64,000 nt of DNA from Bacteroides sp. OM05-12. GTDB lineage: Bacteria; Bacteroidota; Bacteroidia; Bacteroidales; Bacteroidaceae. Shown in pieces: positions 26,810 through 36,480 of the stretch (within the stretch, counting starts at the first letter, position 1; each line of letters starts with the position of its first letter). Where the stretch lies: the NCBI RefSeq assembly GCF_003438995.1, contig NZ_QSUN01000002.1, positions 1-64,000 of the forward strand, in the 5' to 3' direction. A model generated the notes under the pieces. The model was not told the DNA's origin and searched no databases. It saw only the letters and a program-made list of their open reading frames with translations. The position numbers were made by a program, and so were the translations under genes.

Positions 26810-28807
26810 TTATTCGTATGACAACCGTTCGATTCCCTGTACTTCTGTTGATAGTTCTCCTACGGCTCCGGATGGAATCTGTTGATTGACTGCCGTATAA
26901 ATGCGTATAAAGTCTATGGCATCCAGTTGTACCTGATTCCCGTTAGAATCTATTGCCCAATCAATTTTGAATTTACTTCCGTCGCTATTGTTAGGTTGAT
27001 TATCCGCATAACCGTATTTATAGGAAGACATCACCCATTTATTAAGAGAATTGTCAAAGAATCCGTTATCCGGAAGCCGTGAACCTTTGAATGTAAGAGT
27101 GGATGCTGTGATCCACGAAGGGTAATAACTTTGATCGTGAATTGTTTTTGTTATATATCCTTCTTCGCCTTGATTGTCTGTCCAGCGTATCCGATTAGGT
27201 TCGATGTCTGACTTATAATAAGTAATTTCATAATTGTGAATTGTCCGAGGATTATCATATTCAGAACCTTTCAACTCGTACCATTCATCATCCGGTAGTC
27301 CATTTCCATTTGTGTCTTTGGAAACGAGGACAATGCCGGGTTCGGCACTACCGTCAAATGCATTGCCGAGTATTCTGAAATCGTATTTTCCTGTGTGATT
27401 GAGAATCGGACTGTCAAAACCGACTGTTATATATCCGCCGAAACCTCCCAAACTTACCAATGAACCCTGTTCGAGTCTTTGTAAACATTTGGCACACATT
27501 GTCGTCTCATCGTCTCCTTCTTCATAAGGGGGGAGCTCATTGACAAACTGGCCCGCAGCAGGCATGTACTCGAATACTTTGGTAATACAATTGGATGCCG
27601 TAGAACCATTATTCGGGTCATCCGGTAGTTCCTGATAAGGAGCGTCTGTGAAAACGATGGAGTTCGGGTTTATACCTTTCGCGTCAATGGTAAATTTGTA
27701 ATGACCGTTTTTATCGAAACAAACCACTGAACCGTTTACCGTATAATTCTGTGCATCACAGATGTACACGTCCTCATTGATAGGATTGACAGCTATTTCA
27801 TAGATGTGTGTGAATTCTGTTTTATCTTTGACAAAGTTATCGTCAATAATCTGACCGGTACGTGTGTCCATGACTTGAATACTTTCCTGCTTGGAATTAT
27901 AGCTGTACATATAAGCTTTATATCCGGAGATGGTAAAGCTGAGCACCGGAAGATGATAGGTTGTGATAACTTCGTCTGTTTCACTGTCTATACGGTGTAA
28001 GTGACAGTCATAATCTCCTGATGATTCATCGTATCTTCCTCTTGATACTATATATATATTACCCATGACATCTGCATGTATTGTTCCGGGGTTTTCACCT
28101 ACTTCTATTCTTTTTATTTCTGTGAATGTTTCTGTGTTGATAACAGACACGGTATTATCCGGATTGTTTTGGTTCAGACCACCGGAGTTGGAAACATATA
28201 CCTTACCGTTGGCAGTGCATATTCCATCGGGGTTACGTCCCACTGTTATGTATTTCTCAATATTGAGAGTTGTGGTATCTATTTGTGCTACGGTGCCGTC
28301 AAAACTGCATATATAGGCTTTATTCTTATAGAAGGCAGCATATCGGGGTTGCCTGCCGATACCTCCCTCATTAAAAAGAGGAATCTGTTTCAATGATTTT
28401 CCGGTATTTAAGTCCATGACTTCTATCTGGCTGGATACATTGACAACACACCATAACTTAGAACCGTAACGTTGCAAGTCATTGGCGGTATCACCTAGTT
28501 TTCTTCCGTTTTGCTTCTTAAAGAAATCATAACTGGTCTTATCATTTCCACGTTTGTCTTCATCCTGAAACGAAACCATCTCGCCTTTAGTGAAGTCATA
28601 GTAAGACAGACTGCTGTTGTTCGTGTTGAATAGCCCTTCGCATAAGATATACATACCGGATGTTTGCGTGTCTGTAGGAGTGTCACCTCCGTCTTCCCAA
28701 ACAATCTTATCATCGCATGAAGCTAAAAGAATAAAGAGCAACATAAAGAGAGATTGCCATCTCACAGGATTTATTCTAATCTTATATATAAAAGTATATC
28801 TATTCAT
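26810..28807 (-). CDS. Surface lipoprotein: BtuG-like propeller fused to a PGQF domain
   Basis: This 665-residue lipoprotein has its lipid cysteine at residue 31 (ILLASC), followed by acidic residues like the Bacteroides surface-export signal. Residues about 50-400 are a YncE-like beta-propeller (VVNVSSQIEVMDLNTG, VGRNPDGICTANGKVYVSNS), as in BtuG, which grips cobalamin with very high affinity and caps BtuB. Residues about 406-665 form a second domain beginning YMPAAGQF, with a calcium-loop-like DTNGNGLPDDEW (near 499), shared with the proteins at 39808 and 52391. It lies 5 bases after btuB and is the third gene of a riboswitch-led unit. The fusion is the notable feature. Confidence 0.82.
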   Translation of the reverse strand: MNRYTFIYKIRINPVRWQSLFMLLFILLASCDDKIVWEDGGDTPTDTQTSGMYILCEGLFNTNNSSLSYYDFTKGEMVSFQDEDKRGNDKTSYDFFKKQNGRKLGDTANDLQRYGSKLWCVVNVSSQIEVMDLNTGKSLKQIPLFNEGGIGRQPRYAAFYKNKAYICSFDGTVAQIDTTTLNIEKYITVGRNPDGICTANGKVYVSNSGGLNQNNPDNTVSVINTETFTEIKRIEVGENPGTIHADVMGNIYIVSRGRYDESSGDYDCHLHRIDSETDEVITTYHLPVLSFTISGYKAYMYSYNSKQESIQVMDTRTGQIIDDNFVKDKTEFTHIYEIAVNPINEDVYICDAQNYTVNGSVVCFDKNGHYKFTIDAKGINPNSIVFTDAPYQELPDDPNNGSTASNCITKVFEYMPAAGQFVNELPPYEEGDDETTMCAKCLQRLEQGSLVSLGGFGGYITVGFDSPILNHTGKYDFRILGNAFDGSAEPGIVLVSKDTNGNGLPDDEWYELKGSEYDNPRTIHNYEITYYKSDIEPNRIRWTDNQGEEGYITKTIHDQSYYPSWITASTLTFKGSRLPDNGFFDNSLNKWVMSSYKYGYADNQPNNSDGSKFKIDWAIDSNGNQVQLDAIDFIRIYTAVNQQIPSGAVGELSTEVQGIERLSYE

Positions 28808-28812
28808 TGACT

Positions 28813-30831
28813 TTAATATTTAAAGATGATACTGCCTCTGAATTGTCTTCCGGGCATAGGGTAATTCTTAACTACTTCGTATCTTTCGTTCGTGAAATTC
28901 AGTGCCTCTACTTGTGCACTTAAACTGCATTTTTTAAGTTCGAAAGTACGGTATAATGATAAACTATGTTCATGATAGCCCTCCATGCGATATTCGGATG
29001 AATTATATTGGTTGCAATAGCGTTCGCCGGATACCAGAACGGTATACCCGACACTTATCCATGGCATATCCAGATTCATGCGTATAGAGCCGGAATGACG
29101 GGGGGTGTAAGGTATTTGATGATTGTAAGTGGCTTTATAAGGCATTATATTTTTATCTGTTTTATCTAGTGCACGCTGCCACGTATAGTTTCCCGTCATA
29201 TATAAATGTATATCCTTATAGAGATTAAAATTTAGTTGGGCATTTATTTCCGTCCCTTTAATATCTACACGACCTATGTTCATCATACTCCAGATAAACA
29301 GATTCTTGGTAGGCATTGCTACAATTTTATCTGTTATCCGGTTATAGAAAGCATCGGCGGACAAGGAAATAGAGGATAAGAATGTACTTGTTTGTTTTAT
29401 CCAGCTTACCCCGGCATTTAGTTCGGTGGCTTTTTCCGGCAGGAGATTGCGTGTACCTACCGTGCCGTAATAAAGGTCATTGAAAGTAGGCAAGCGGAAA
29501 ATATCTTTGTAAAACAGCCGGATACGCAGTTCTTCTTGCTTAAATGGTTGAACGGACAAACTGACGGAAGGAGACAGCCGTTGCCTGTTTGGAGCGGGGT
29601 TGCCTTGCTTGACGGTTTCTTTGGTCAGAGTCGATAACAAATGTGCTGTTGCCGTAAAACGTTCTAAAACGTATTTTGCTGCCAATACATTTAATAAGGT
29701 ATATCGTGTTGGTACGGCAAAATCCGTAAGGTCGGCACGCATATGATTAATGCTACCGTCATTGGCTAATGAAAAAGAGAGGTGGGAGGTGGGGCGATAC
29801 ATAACCGTTGCAGAGAGATAATATTCATTCTGGTAATAATGGTTATCCTCGAAACCATTGATATTATGTATTGACGGATCGTTATAACGATTAAACGACC
29901 GGTTGAATTTTGCATTTGTCAATAAAGACCACTGATTATTGAAACGGTTCTCATAACCGGATTGTACAAAGAAGTTCTTGTCCCAAAGTCTTTGTCCGGC
30001 ATACTTGTTATATAAGATGTTGGTAGGAAGACCACGTTCCGATTGATAATAATAGGCTTTCAGGTTTGCTTTCCGATGTTCTCCGAAAGTTCCGTAAATA
30101 TTTGCTTCGGCTTTGAAACTTTCAACGTCGGAGTTCTCCCGGTGACGTTTCTCCGTGGCATCACCATTGATTAATGTATAAGGATAAGCACCGTTTATAT
30201 GTAAATAATCCAAGGAAGCGGAAGAAGAGAAATTCTTATTCCAGCGATTTTCGATGTGTATGTTGGGATTTACCAATCCGAAACTTCCTGCCTTTAATGA
30301 GGCATTGAGGTTCGTTTTTTTTCGGATGAATTGAGGCGTAAGTGTATTGATGTAAAGCACTCCTGCTGCGGAGAACAAACGTGCCGGTTGAAAGATATTA
30401 TCACTTTGTCCGCTTGTCAGGCTCACTGCATCTACATTATCGAGTGACAGTTTTCCTAAGTCTATCTGTCCGGTTTGAGCATCTGTGATTGCTATTCCGT
30501 CATAAGCAACAGCCGTATGTGCAGCACCCAAACTTCGTACGGAGATTGTTTTTAATCCCCCGATACCTCCGTAGTCTTTTATTACTACTCCGCTAAACAG
30601 TTTTGCAGCATCGGATACTTGCATTGCACCGTTCTGCCGGAGTTTGTCGGCATTAAGAATTTGTAGGGGAGTAGTAGAACGAAGTTCTTTCATTTTCCTG
30701 TTTTCTTTTACTACCACTTCATCTATTTTATAGACATGAGTAGTATCTATTCGTTGCTGTGCTTTCGCTTGATAAAAGATGCAGCCGACAAATAGGACCT
30801 GAAAAAGCAGAAAAGATCGAAATAGCTTCAT
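28813..30831 (-). CDS. btuB: TonB-dependent cobamide receptor BtuB, copy 1
   Basis: This 672-residue outer-membrane barrel has a signal peptide ending near AKAQQ, a TonB box (YKIDEVVVKEN, about 34-44), a plug domain (VVIKDYGGIGGLKTISVRSLG, VAYDGIAITDAQTGQIDLG) and a 22-strand barrel ending in FKY. The plug pattern is that of Bacteroides BtuB, which carries cobamides across the outer membrane. Assignment to cobamides rests on the upstream cobalamin riboswitch and the BtuG-like partner. A strong hairpin lies between this gene and the DUF4465 gene. Confidence 0.9.
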   Translation of the reverse strand: MKLFRSFLLFQVLFVGCIFYQAKAQQRIDTTHVYKIDEVVVKENRKMKELRSTTPLQILNADKLRQNGAMQVSDAAKLFSGVVIKDYGGIGGLKTISVRSLGAAHTAVAYDGIAITDAQTGQIDLGKLSLDNVDAVSLTSGQSDNIFQPARLFSAAGVLYINTLTPQFIRKKTNLNASLKAGSFGLVNPNIHIENRWNKNFSSSASLDYLHINGAYPYTLINGDATEKRHRENSDVESFKAEANIYGTFGEHRKANLKAYYYQSERGLPTNILYNKYAGQRLWDKNFFVQSGYENRFNNQWSLLTNAKFNRSFNRYNDPSIHNINGFEDNHYYQNEYYLSATVMYRPTSHLSFSLANDGSINHMRADLTDFAVPTRYTLLNVLAAKYVLERFTATAHLLSTLTKETVKQGNPAPNRQRLSPSVSLSVQPFKQEELRIRLFYKDIFRLPTFNDLYYGTVGTRNLLPEKATELNAGVSWIKQTSTFLSSISLSADAFYNRITDKIVAMPTKNLFIWSMMNIGRVDIKGTEINAQLNFNLYKDIHLYMTGNYTWQRALDKTDKNIMPYKATYNHQIPYTPRHSGSIRMNLDMPWISVGYTVLVSGERYCNQYNSSEYRMEGYHEHSLSLYRTFELKKCSLSAQVEALNFTNERYEVVKNYPMPGRQFRGSIIFKY

Positions 30832-30860
30832 TTTTGTTTATGCACGTATATTTACCATTT

Positions 30861-30907
30861 AGAACAGAGTAAAGAATCTAATAGACAAGATTCCTTTACT
30901 CCGTTCT
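30861..30907 (-). promoter_or_regulatory. Intra-operon hairpin between the DUF4465 gene and btuB
   Basis: Arms at 30861-30879 and 30888-30907 (AGAACRGAGTAAAG...AATCT) pair with one mismatch and one bulge around an eight-base loop. No U-tract follows, so it is more likely an mRNA-stability or partial-termination element than a full terminator. Confidence 0.6.
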
Positions 30908-30920
30908 GAATTATAATATG

Positions 30921-31664
30921 TTAGAGTTCGATGGTCAATTGATCCATACTGAAATATGCCGGAGTGTTCATCCCCCATTCTCCATTGTCAGAAGAAGACA
31001 GGCTGAAGGTTATTTTATCAACCGTGCCAAGAGCAGATAAGTCCACTAAAGTCCATGTGTTTATGATAGTTCCGTCTTTGGCTAAATAGAAATCGACCTT
31101 ACCGGTTTCTTTATCTGTTAAACTTCCGGTAATGGTCAACTTAAACCAATCGTCTGCAGTGAACTGTTTGGTGTTATTATCACCATTTTTCATAGACAAG
31201 TAAGAATAAGTTGTATTTGTGAAATAAGCACTTTTTAATTTGTGAGAAGCATTGTTGGCGAACTTAATAGCGTGTTGGTTCATGCCATCGATAAATGCGG
31301 TAACGTAAGTATCTCCATTTACACCTTTTCCGGTAATGGCTGCAATACTGTTTGTTGTTGTAATGTCAGTCTTGTTTGTGTAAGTGAAACCGCCGGATAA
31401 AGAATATTTTCCGGAACCTACCCAATCGGCACTATAGTTATCGAAAACAAATGTTTTTGTATTGTCAGTAAATGTGCTGGTATAGACACTTCCAAACTCG
31501 TTGTTAGTATCCGTTCCGTTGCTTTCATTACTTAAATACTCACTGTTAGGTTCGATAAGCATTCCTTTAAAACTGCATGTGATGTTGTTCTCATCATCAT
31601 CATTGTTACAGCTACTAAAAGCTACAATCATGGCAAGCGCCATTAAAGATAAAATCTTTTTCAT
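30921..31664 (-). CDS. DUF4465 surface lipoprotein
   Basis: This 247-residue lipoprotein has its lipid cysteine at residue 19 (VAFSSC), followed by NNDDDEN, a typical surface-export signal. The rest is a beta-sandwich-like DUF4465 domain (WFKLTITGSLTDKETGKVDFYLAKDG, MNTPAYFSMDQLTI). The same domain occurs near the C-terminus of the 2310-residue protein at 45258. It is the first gene after a cobalamin riboswitch and upstream of btuB, so it is probably a cobamide-capture accessory. It is one candidate for the BtuH type of B12-binding lipoprotein, but sequence alone does not show that. Confidence 0.75.
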   Translation of the reverse strand: MKKILSLMALAMIVAFSSCNNDDDENNITCSFKGMLIEPNSEYLSNESNGTDTNNEFGSVYTSTFTDNTKTFVFDNYSADWVGSGKYSLSGGFTYTNKTDITTTNSIAAITGKGVNGDTYVTAFIDGMNQHAIKFANNASHKLKSAYFTNTTYSYLSMKNGDNNTKQFTADDWFKLTITGSLTDKETGKVDFYLAKDGTIINTWTLVDLSALGTVDKITFSLSSSDNGEWGMNTPAYFSMDQLTIEL

Positions 31665-31750
31665 TTCTAAATAATTAAAATAAATAAGTGATTAAAATAT
31701 ATATATGTACTAATTCTCATTCCTCGCAAGTATTAGTCGCATAAAAGCAT

Positions 31751-31930
31751 GGCAGGTCTTCTGACTTGTTCCTGTTGGCAGACTCCTTCCCGAACCTTTT
31801 GTTCAGTGGTGTGAGTATTTGCCTGCAACATACTATTGGAACTTACAGCAGCGGGACTGTCCAGGACTTTCACCTGATTCCCTTTTAATCACTTTTCTCT
31901 AATATAGAGAAGTCTGTGAACCAATGCGGT
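31751..31930 (-). promoter_or_regulatory. Cobalamin riboswitch 1
   Basis: On the minus strand it has the conserved parts in order: GGGAATCAGGTGAAAGTCCTG, ACAGTCCCGCTGCTGTAA, and GTCAGAAGACCTGCC (the B12-box region). It leads the DUF4465-btuB-btuG unit. A hairpin with CGAGGA in its loop follows at about 31708-31740. Promoter TATCTTTG lies at 31932. Confidence 0.93.
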
Positions 31931-31931
31931 G

Positions 31932-31939
31932 CAAAGATA
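31932..31939 (-). promoter_or_regulatory. -7 element for riboswitch unit 1
   Basis: TATCTTTG is a perfect consensus. Transcription would start at the base of the riboswitch. Confidence 0.6.
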
Positions 31940-32169
31940 TGAAATTTATCAGTAAAAGTGATGATGACAGCTAAAATACCTATCGGGAATAGTGATTTCT
32001 TTCCGGATAGCCTTTCCTATTTTATAGTTTTTTTATACCCCCTAGTTTATTTTTGTCGCGGAGCTCATTATCAATGCTTTATCTTTTAAAAAGCCTCAAA
32101 TAAGAAAACTTGTGACATTAATCTCCCTTATGAGTGTTGAAAATTTGTCGCGCTTTTTGCATGAGGATG

Positions 32170-32224
32170 CACTACGTCTTTATGTATGACACACTACGTC
32201 TTTACCATTAATGCACTACGTCTT
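32170..32224. repeat. Three direct repeats of CACTACGTCTT, 22-base period
   Basis: CACTACGTCTT occurs at 32170, 32192 and 32214, exactly 22 bases apart (two helical turns). The 470-base gap between riboswitch 1 and the Big2 gene end holds this array and otherwise no gene I can support. Confidence 0.7.
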
Positions 32225-32412
32225 TTGGAACATGACTATAGAGGAATACGGTTAGGCATAGGGGCGGAAAATGATACTGTTAGTGAAGATAACCTTTAAT
32301 GGTCTTGAAGATTGAAACAAAATATACAGGCTTTTATACAAAAAATAGAGGATACCTTTGTGGCACCCCCTATTCGTTTAAATCAGAAAATAATTGTATT
32401 ATTATGAACTAC

Positions 32413-35400
32413 TTACTGAATGATTATTTTTGTTGCTATGTCATTCGTGCCATTGTTACCTTTTATGATGTAAACTCCGGTAGCAAAGTCTAATGGGAAG
32501 CAAGTATGCTCTTCTGTTACATTCAGTTCTTTAAGTAAATCACCTCTAACGGAATAAACTCTAAAGGTGTATCCGGAGAAATTATCTATCACCAGTTCAT
32601 TATTGATGTGGTAGATACTGTAAGAATTTACATTCTTTTCTATTCCGGAAGGAGCCTCTTTTACCGTTACTTCACAACTTGCGGAAATGTTGGTTCCGTC
32701 TTGGCTGATAGCGTTAATGGTAACATCTCCCTGACTGATGGCTTTTACGTAACCAAAACTAGTGACGGTTGCAATTGTATAGTCGGAAGTAGTCCATCTT
32801 ACACGTTTGTCTGTCGTATTTTCCGGCAGGATAATAGTGGCAAGCTGTATACCTTCACCTTCTTCTATTGTTTGTTTTTCGGTTTCGAATGCAAGACTTG
32901 TCATGAGTTGGTCTTTAACAGTGATTTCTGCAGTAGCGGAAATTTTGTTATCGTCACTGCTGGTTGCTGTAACGATGACATTACCGGCTTTTAATGCAGT
33001 AACGACTCCATTTTCATCGACTGTTGCAATGGATTTGTCTGATGAATCCCAAGTAGTACCTTGCAATGCTTCGGCCGGCGTAATATCGGCTTGAAGTTGT
33101 TGTTGGTTTCCTACTATTATATCTGCTGTAGCTGGAGTGATGGCAACACTCTCTACATTCGGTACGACATGTACGAAGCAAGTTGCAGTCAACTCTGTAT
33201 CTACTATTCCAATTGTAACGTTTGCATTACCCGGCGCTATTCCTTTTATATTTCCATATTGGTCTACTGTGGCAACTTCTTCATTATCGGATTTAAATGT
33301 ATAGGCTATTTTAGTAGTTGTATTGGATGGAAGATACCCCCGGGTTATGTATGTTGTCTTACCAATTTTAATAGTTGCCTCCGGAGCTATAGTTACAGCA
33401 GTGACAGGAATGCTTTCTACAACTGTTACATTACAGTTCGCAATTTTGCTTCCGTCTACTGTTGTAGCTGTGATAGTAACAGTTCCGGCTTTGATGCCTT
33501 TAACACTACCATATTGACTTACTGTTGCGATGCTTTCATCGGAACTGCTCCATTCTACACTTTTATTACTAGCATCGTCCGGAAGTATTGTTTCTCTCAA
33601 AGTTGCACTTTTGGATACTGCTATGGTAGTATCTGATGGAATTGCGATACTTTCCACAGGAATAAATGTTGCGGTTATGGTACAAGTCGCAAACAAGCTT
33701 TCATCGTCTTTAGATGTAGCTTTAATGGTAGTAGTGCCTTGACCTACTGCCTTAACGCTTCCATAACTGCTTACAGTAGCAATTGTCTCGTCCTCAGAAC
33801 TCCATACAACATCCTTATTACTTGCATCGGATGGTTCGAATGTTGCGGTTAATGACACTCCGTTTGGTGCTTGTAATGGTATGGATGTTTTATCCAGTTT
33901 TAATTTTGTAGCAGGATTCCATGTTACATTTACTATACATTCGGCAGTGAAGTTTCCGTCTTTGGAAGTTGCCGTGATTTTAGTCGTCCCTTCTTTCTTT
34001 CCGGTAATTGCTTTATAATAAGCGTACATACTGGCAATAGTGGGATCTTCTACCGTCCAAGTTACATCTTTGGTACTTGCGTCTTCCGGTGTGAAGATTA
34101 CATCGAGTGTATCCGTACGGTTTACGTAAATATTACTTTCAGTTTTGTTTAATGCAATACCCGTAGCAGCTTCATTTACGATTGTAATTTTACATGTCGC
34201 GGTGAAGTTTCCTTCAACTGATTTTGCCGTGATGGTGGTTGTTCCTTCTTTCTTTGCACTAACCAAACCTTTACTATCTACGCTTGCCGTGCTATAATTC
34301 TCATAACTCCATTTAAGTTCTTGATTTGTAGCGTTAGCCGGTGTAAAGATTACATTTAATTGCTTGGTGCTTCCCGCTTTCATTGTAATCTCAGGTTCTT
34401 CCATAGAGATACCTTCCAATTCGCGATTGATGGTAAGACTGATTTTCTTTGTTACTATTTTGCCATTGGAAACGGCACTGAGAATAATGGTCGTTTTTCC
34501 GCTTACTCCTTGTAACGGTGTGATAATAAGTGTATTGCCTTTGAGCTCTGCTGTTGCAATTTCAGGGTTTTCGGAAATGACACTTACCGTGATATTGGTA
34601 TCTACATTGTCCTCGTCTGTTATTTTACCTTGCAGACTGATTTGTATTGGGGCATTGTTAACCGGAACGGTTATACTGCCGTCAACATCTTTAATCGTCG
34701 GTGCTTTGTCCGGAAATAATGTAAATGCCGGAACAGGGAAGTCTTGAGATGCTTCTATTGTGTTAGCCAGTACTCCGGTTTTTGCATCTACATAATAGAT
34801 AAATACGCTGTTGTCTTCTGTAGAGATTGCGGTGATAACCAGTTGCCCTGTTGCTGTATTTAAACAAATACCGGCAGAACTGAATATTTGTTTTTCATTC
34901 GGCAAACTAAAGAAAGGAGATGCCAGCGAAGAGTTTTCTTCCGGATTATAACGATATACCGATCTTGTATCCGAAAGGAATCCTCCGTTGGTCCAATATA
35001 ATGTATTGCTCTTTGGATCGGCAATAAATTTACCTGCATTCCATGTATCCCAACTTTCATTGATCTTGCAATATTCAGGAAGTTCTATTTTATTTGTGAT
35101 AATAAGAGAAGCCGGATCTATTTTTATCAGTTTACTTCCCGCTGCCCATATATATCCGTCTCCTGATTGAGCTATGCCTGAGAAATTTCCTGCGAAAGTT
35201 TGTGCTATACTGTTTGTTTCGGAGTCGATGATTATAATACCTTTTTCGTCTTGAACTGCAAATACATATTTCCCGGCACAAATCATCTTACCGCTTTCCT
35301 TATTATTGTCTGTTCCTGTTACCAAGTCTCCTAAGGTCATCGTAGTTAAATCTATAGCGTAAATGCCATTATCCGTACTTACATAACCTTTCTCAGGAGT

Positions 35401-36375
35401 TACTCCTACAAAAGCCCGCCCGTTTATATCGGCAATTGTTGCACTATTAACTAGCTTGTTGCTTTCAGCGACAATAATGTTTCCTTTATTGTTATCTTTA
35501 TCTCCTGAAACAATGTAAAGGTTATTTCCGAAAAATGTTCCGGACAATATGTTGGAATTGAGCTTCAAACCATTATTGTTTGCCTGATAGATATTGTTTT
35601 CCCATTCATTTTTGGTGCTAAGATAGTTGACTGCACCATTTTCTTTTTCGTTTCCAATGAAGAAAGTTCCGTTATTATATCCCGGTGCGGATATGGCTTT
35701 AAATGGTTTGAAATCTTGTGGACTCATTCCTACGGCAAAGTTCCATCCGTCCCAACTTCCATCCTTCAAAACTCGGCTGCTGGCTCCAAGACCGCTGTAG
35801 CCGAACTTTCCGTCACCATCTTTCACCCAGTAAGACCAATAACTTTGATACCATCCCGCACCAAAGAAGTCATCGGGATCCGTAGCTGTATAATCATCGT
35901 AGTCATAATGTCCCAAGGTATTAAAAACACCATCCTCGGAAGTCATTATCTGTCCTGTGGGTATGTGTGTCAAACTAATATCTCCATCTCCGTCGGCATC
36001 GTAGCCGATTCCACAAATCGTATATCCCATTGAAGCGTCTGCATTCTCTATCAATACATATAAACGCGGGTCGGCCCTCGCAATGTCTGTGACAACATCA
36101 ATACCACGCTTATCGCCATCAAAACGGTATCCCCAAACAAGTGCATTTGTTTCTCTGGGATCATTGAATTGTACTACAAATAGTACTCGGTTACTACCTT
36201 CACCTACCCAGAATTCAATATCATCCATTGAGTAGTCTTGATAGGATACTTCAGGTGCTTTGGCAATGGATTTGCCAAAATCATACGGTCTGCCTTGTAC
36301 CGTAGTAATTGTTTGCTGTGCATACGTGCAGATTACACACATAAACAGTAAAAGAAAAGAGTAAATCTTTCTCAT
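32413..36375 (-). CDS. Large secreted propeller protein with seven Big2 domains
   Basis: The start MRKIYSFLLLFMCVICTYAQ at 36375 gives a signal peptide and a 1320-residue protein; the upstream 16 codons are unlikely. Residues about 20-270 are an N-terminal domain (MDDIEFWVGEGSNRVLFVVQF). Residues about 270-560 form a DUF5074/YncE-like propeller akin to that at 38042. About 655-1240 are seven Big2 Ig-like repeats (pattern WSSxDxxIATV..YGxVKAxxxGTxTITA). The last 70 residues are a T9SS-type sorting-like domain (YRVYSVRG-like). It has its own cobalamin riboswitch. A long stalk presenting a ligand-binding head above the surface is inferred. Confidence 0.78.
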   Translation of the reverse strand: MRKIYSFLLLFMCVICTYAQQTITTVQGRPYDFGKSIAKAPEVSYQDYSMDDIEFWVGEGSNRVLFVVQFNDPRETNALVWGYRFDGDKRGIDVVTDIARADPRLYVLIENADASMGYTICGIGYDADGDGDISLTHIPTGQIMTSEDGVFNTLGHYDYDDYTATDPDDFFGAGWYQSYWSYWVKDGDGKFGYSGLGASSRVLKDGSWDGWNFAVGMSPQDFKPFKAISAPGYNNGTFFIGNEKENGAVNYLSTKNEWENNIYQANNNGLKLNSNILSGTFFGNNLYIVSGDKDNNKGNIIVAESNKLVNSATIADINGRAFVGVTPEKGYVSTDNGIYAIDLTTMTLGDLVTGTDNNKESGKMICAGKYVFAVQDEKGIIIIDSETNSIAQTFAGNFSGIAQSGDGYIWAAGSKLIKIDPASLIITNKIELPEYCKINESWDTWNAGKFIADPKSNTLYWTNGGFLSDTRSVYRYNPEENSSLASPFFSLPNEKQIFSSAGICLNTATGQLVITAISTEDNSVFIYYVDAKTGVLANTIEASQDFPVPAFTLFPDKAPTIKDVDGSITVPVNNAPIQISLQGKITDEDNVDTNITVSVISENPEIATAELKGNTLIITPLQGVSGKTTIILSAVSNGKIVTKKISLTINRELEGISMEEPEITMKAGSTKQLNVIFTPANATNQELKWSYENYSTASVDSKGLVSAKKEGTTTITAKSVEGNFTATCKITIVNEAATGIALNKTESNIYVNRTDTLDVIFTPEDASTKDVTWTVEDPTIASMYAYYKAITGKKEGTTKITATSKDGNFTAECIVNVTWNPATKLKLDKTSIPLQAPNGVSLTATFEPSDASNKDVVWSSEDETIATVSSYGSVKAVGQGTTTIKATSKDDESLFATCTITATFIPVESIAIPSDTTIAVSKSATLRETILPDDASNKSVEWSSSDESIATVSQYGSVKGIKAGTVTITATTVDGSKIANCNVTVVESIPVTAVTIAPEATIKIGKTTYITRGYLPSNTTTKIAYTFKSDNEEVATVDQYGNIKGIAPGNANVTIGIVDTELTATCFVHVVPNVESVAITPATADIIVGNQQQLQADITPAEALQGTTWDSSDKSIATVDENGVVTALKAGNVIVTATSSDDNKISATAEITVKDQLMTSLAFETEKQTIEEGEGIQLATIILPENTTDKRVRWTTSDYTIATVTSFGYVKAISQGDVTINAISQDGTNISASCEVTVKEAPSGIEKNVNSYSIYHINNELVIDNFSGYTFRVYSVRGDLLKELNVTEEHTCFPLDFATGVYIIKGNNGTNDIATKIIIQ

Positions 36376-36441
36376 AATAAAGTAATTAAATATTAATAAA
36401 AAACGAAATACAACAAAAATCAACGTAATCGTTTTACTGGT

Positions 36442-36470
36442 CTTTCAACTAAATCCTCGAAAGTTGAAAG
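36442..36470 (-). promoter_or_regulatory. Conserved post-aptamer hairpin of riboswitch 2
   Basis: CTTTCAACT and AGTTGAAAG form a perfect 9-bp stem with TTCGAGGATTT in the loop. Similar hairpins with CGAGGA follow riboswitches 1, 3 and 5. It is probably part of the expression platform. Confidence 0.6.
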
Positions 36471-36480
36471 TAGCATGCAT

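Noticed and set aside
32170..32224. CRISPR array
   Set aside because: There are only three 11-base repeats with 11-base gaps and no cas genes; far too short for CRISPR.
32299..32493. Plus-strand 64-residue frame after the CACTACGTCTT array
   Set aside because: It overlaps the coding end of the Big2 gene and shows no domain or promoter.
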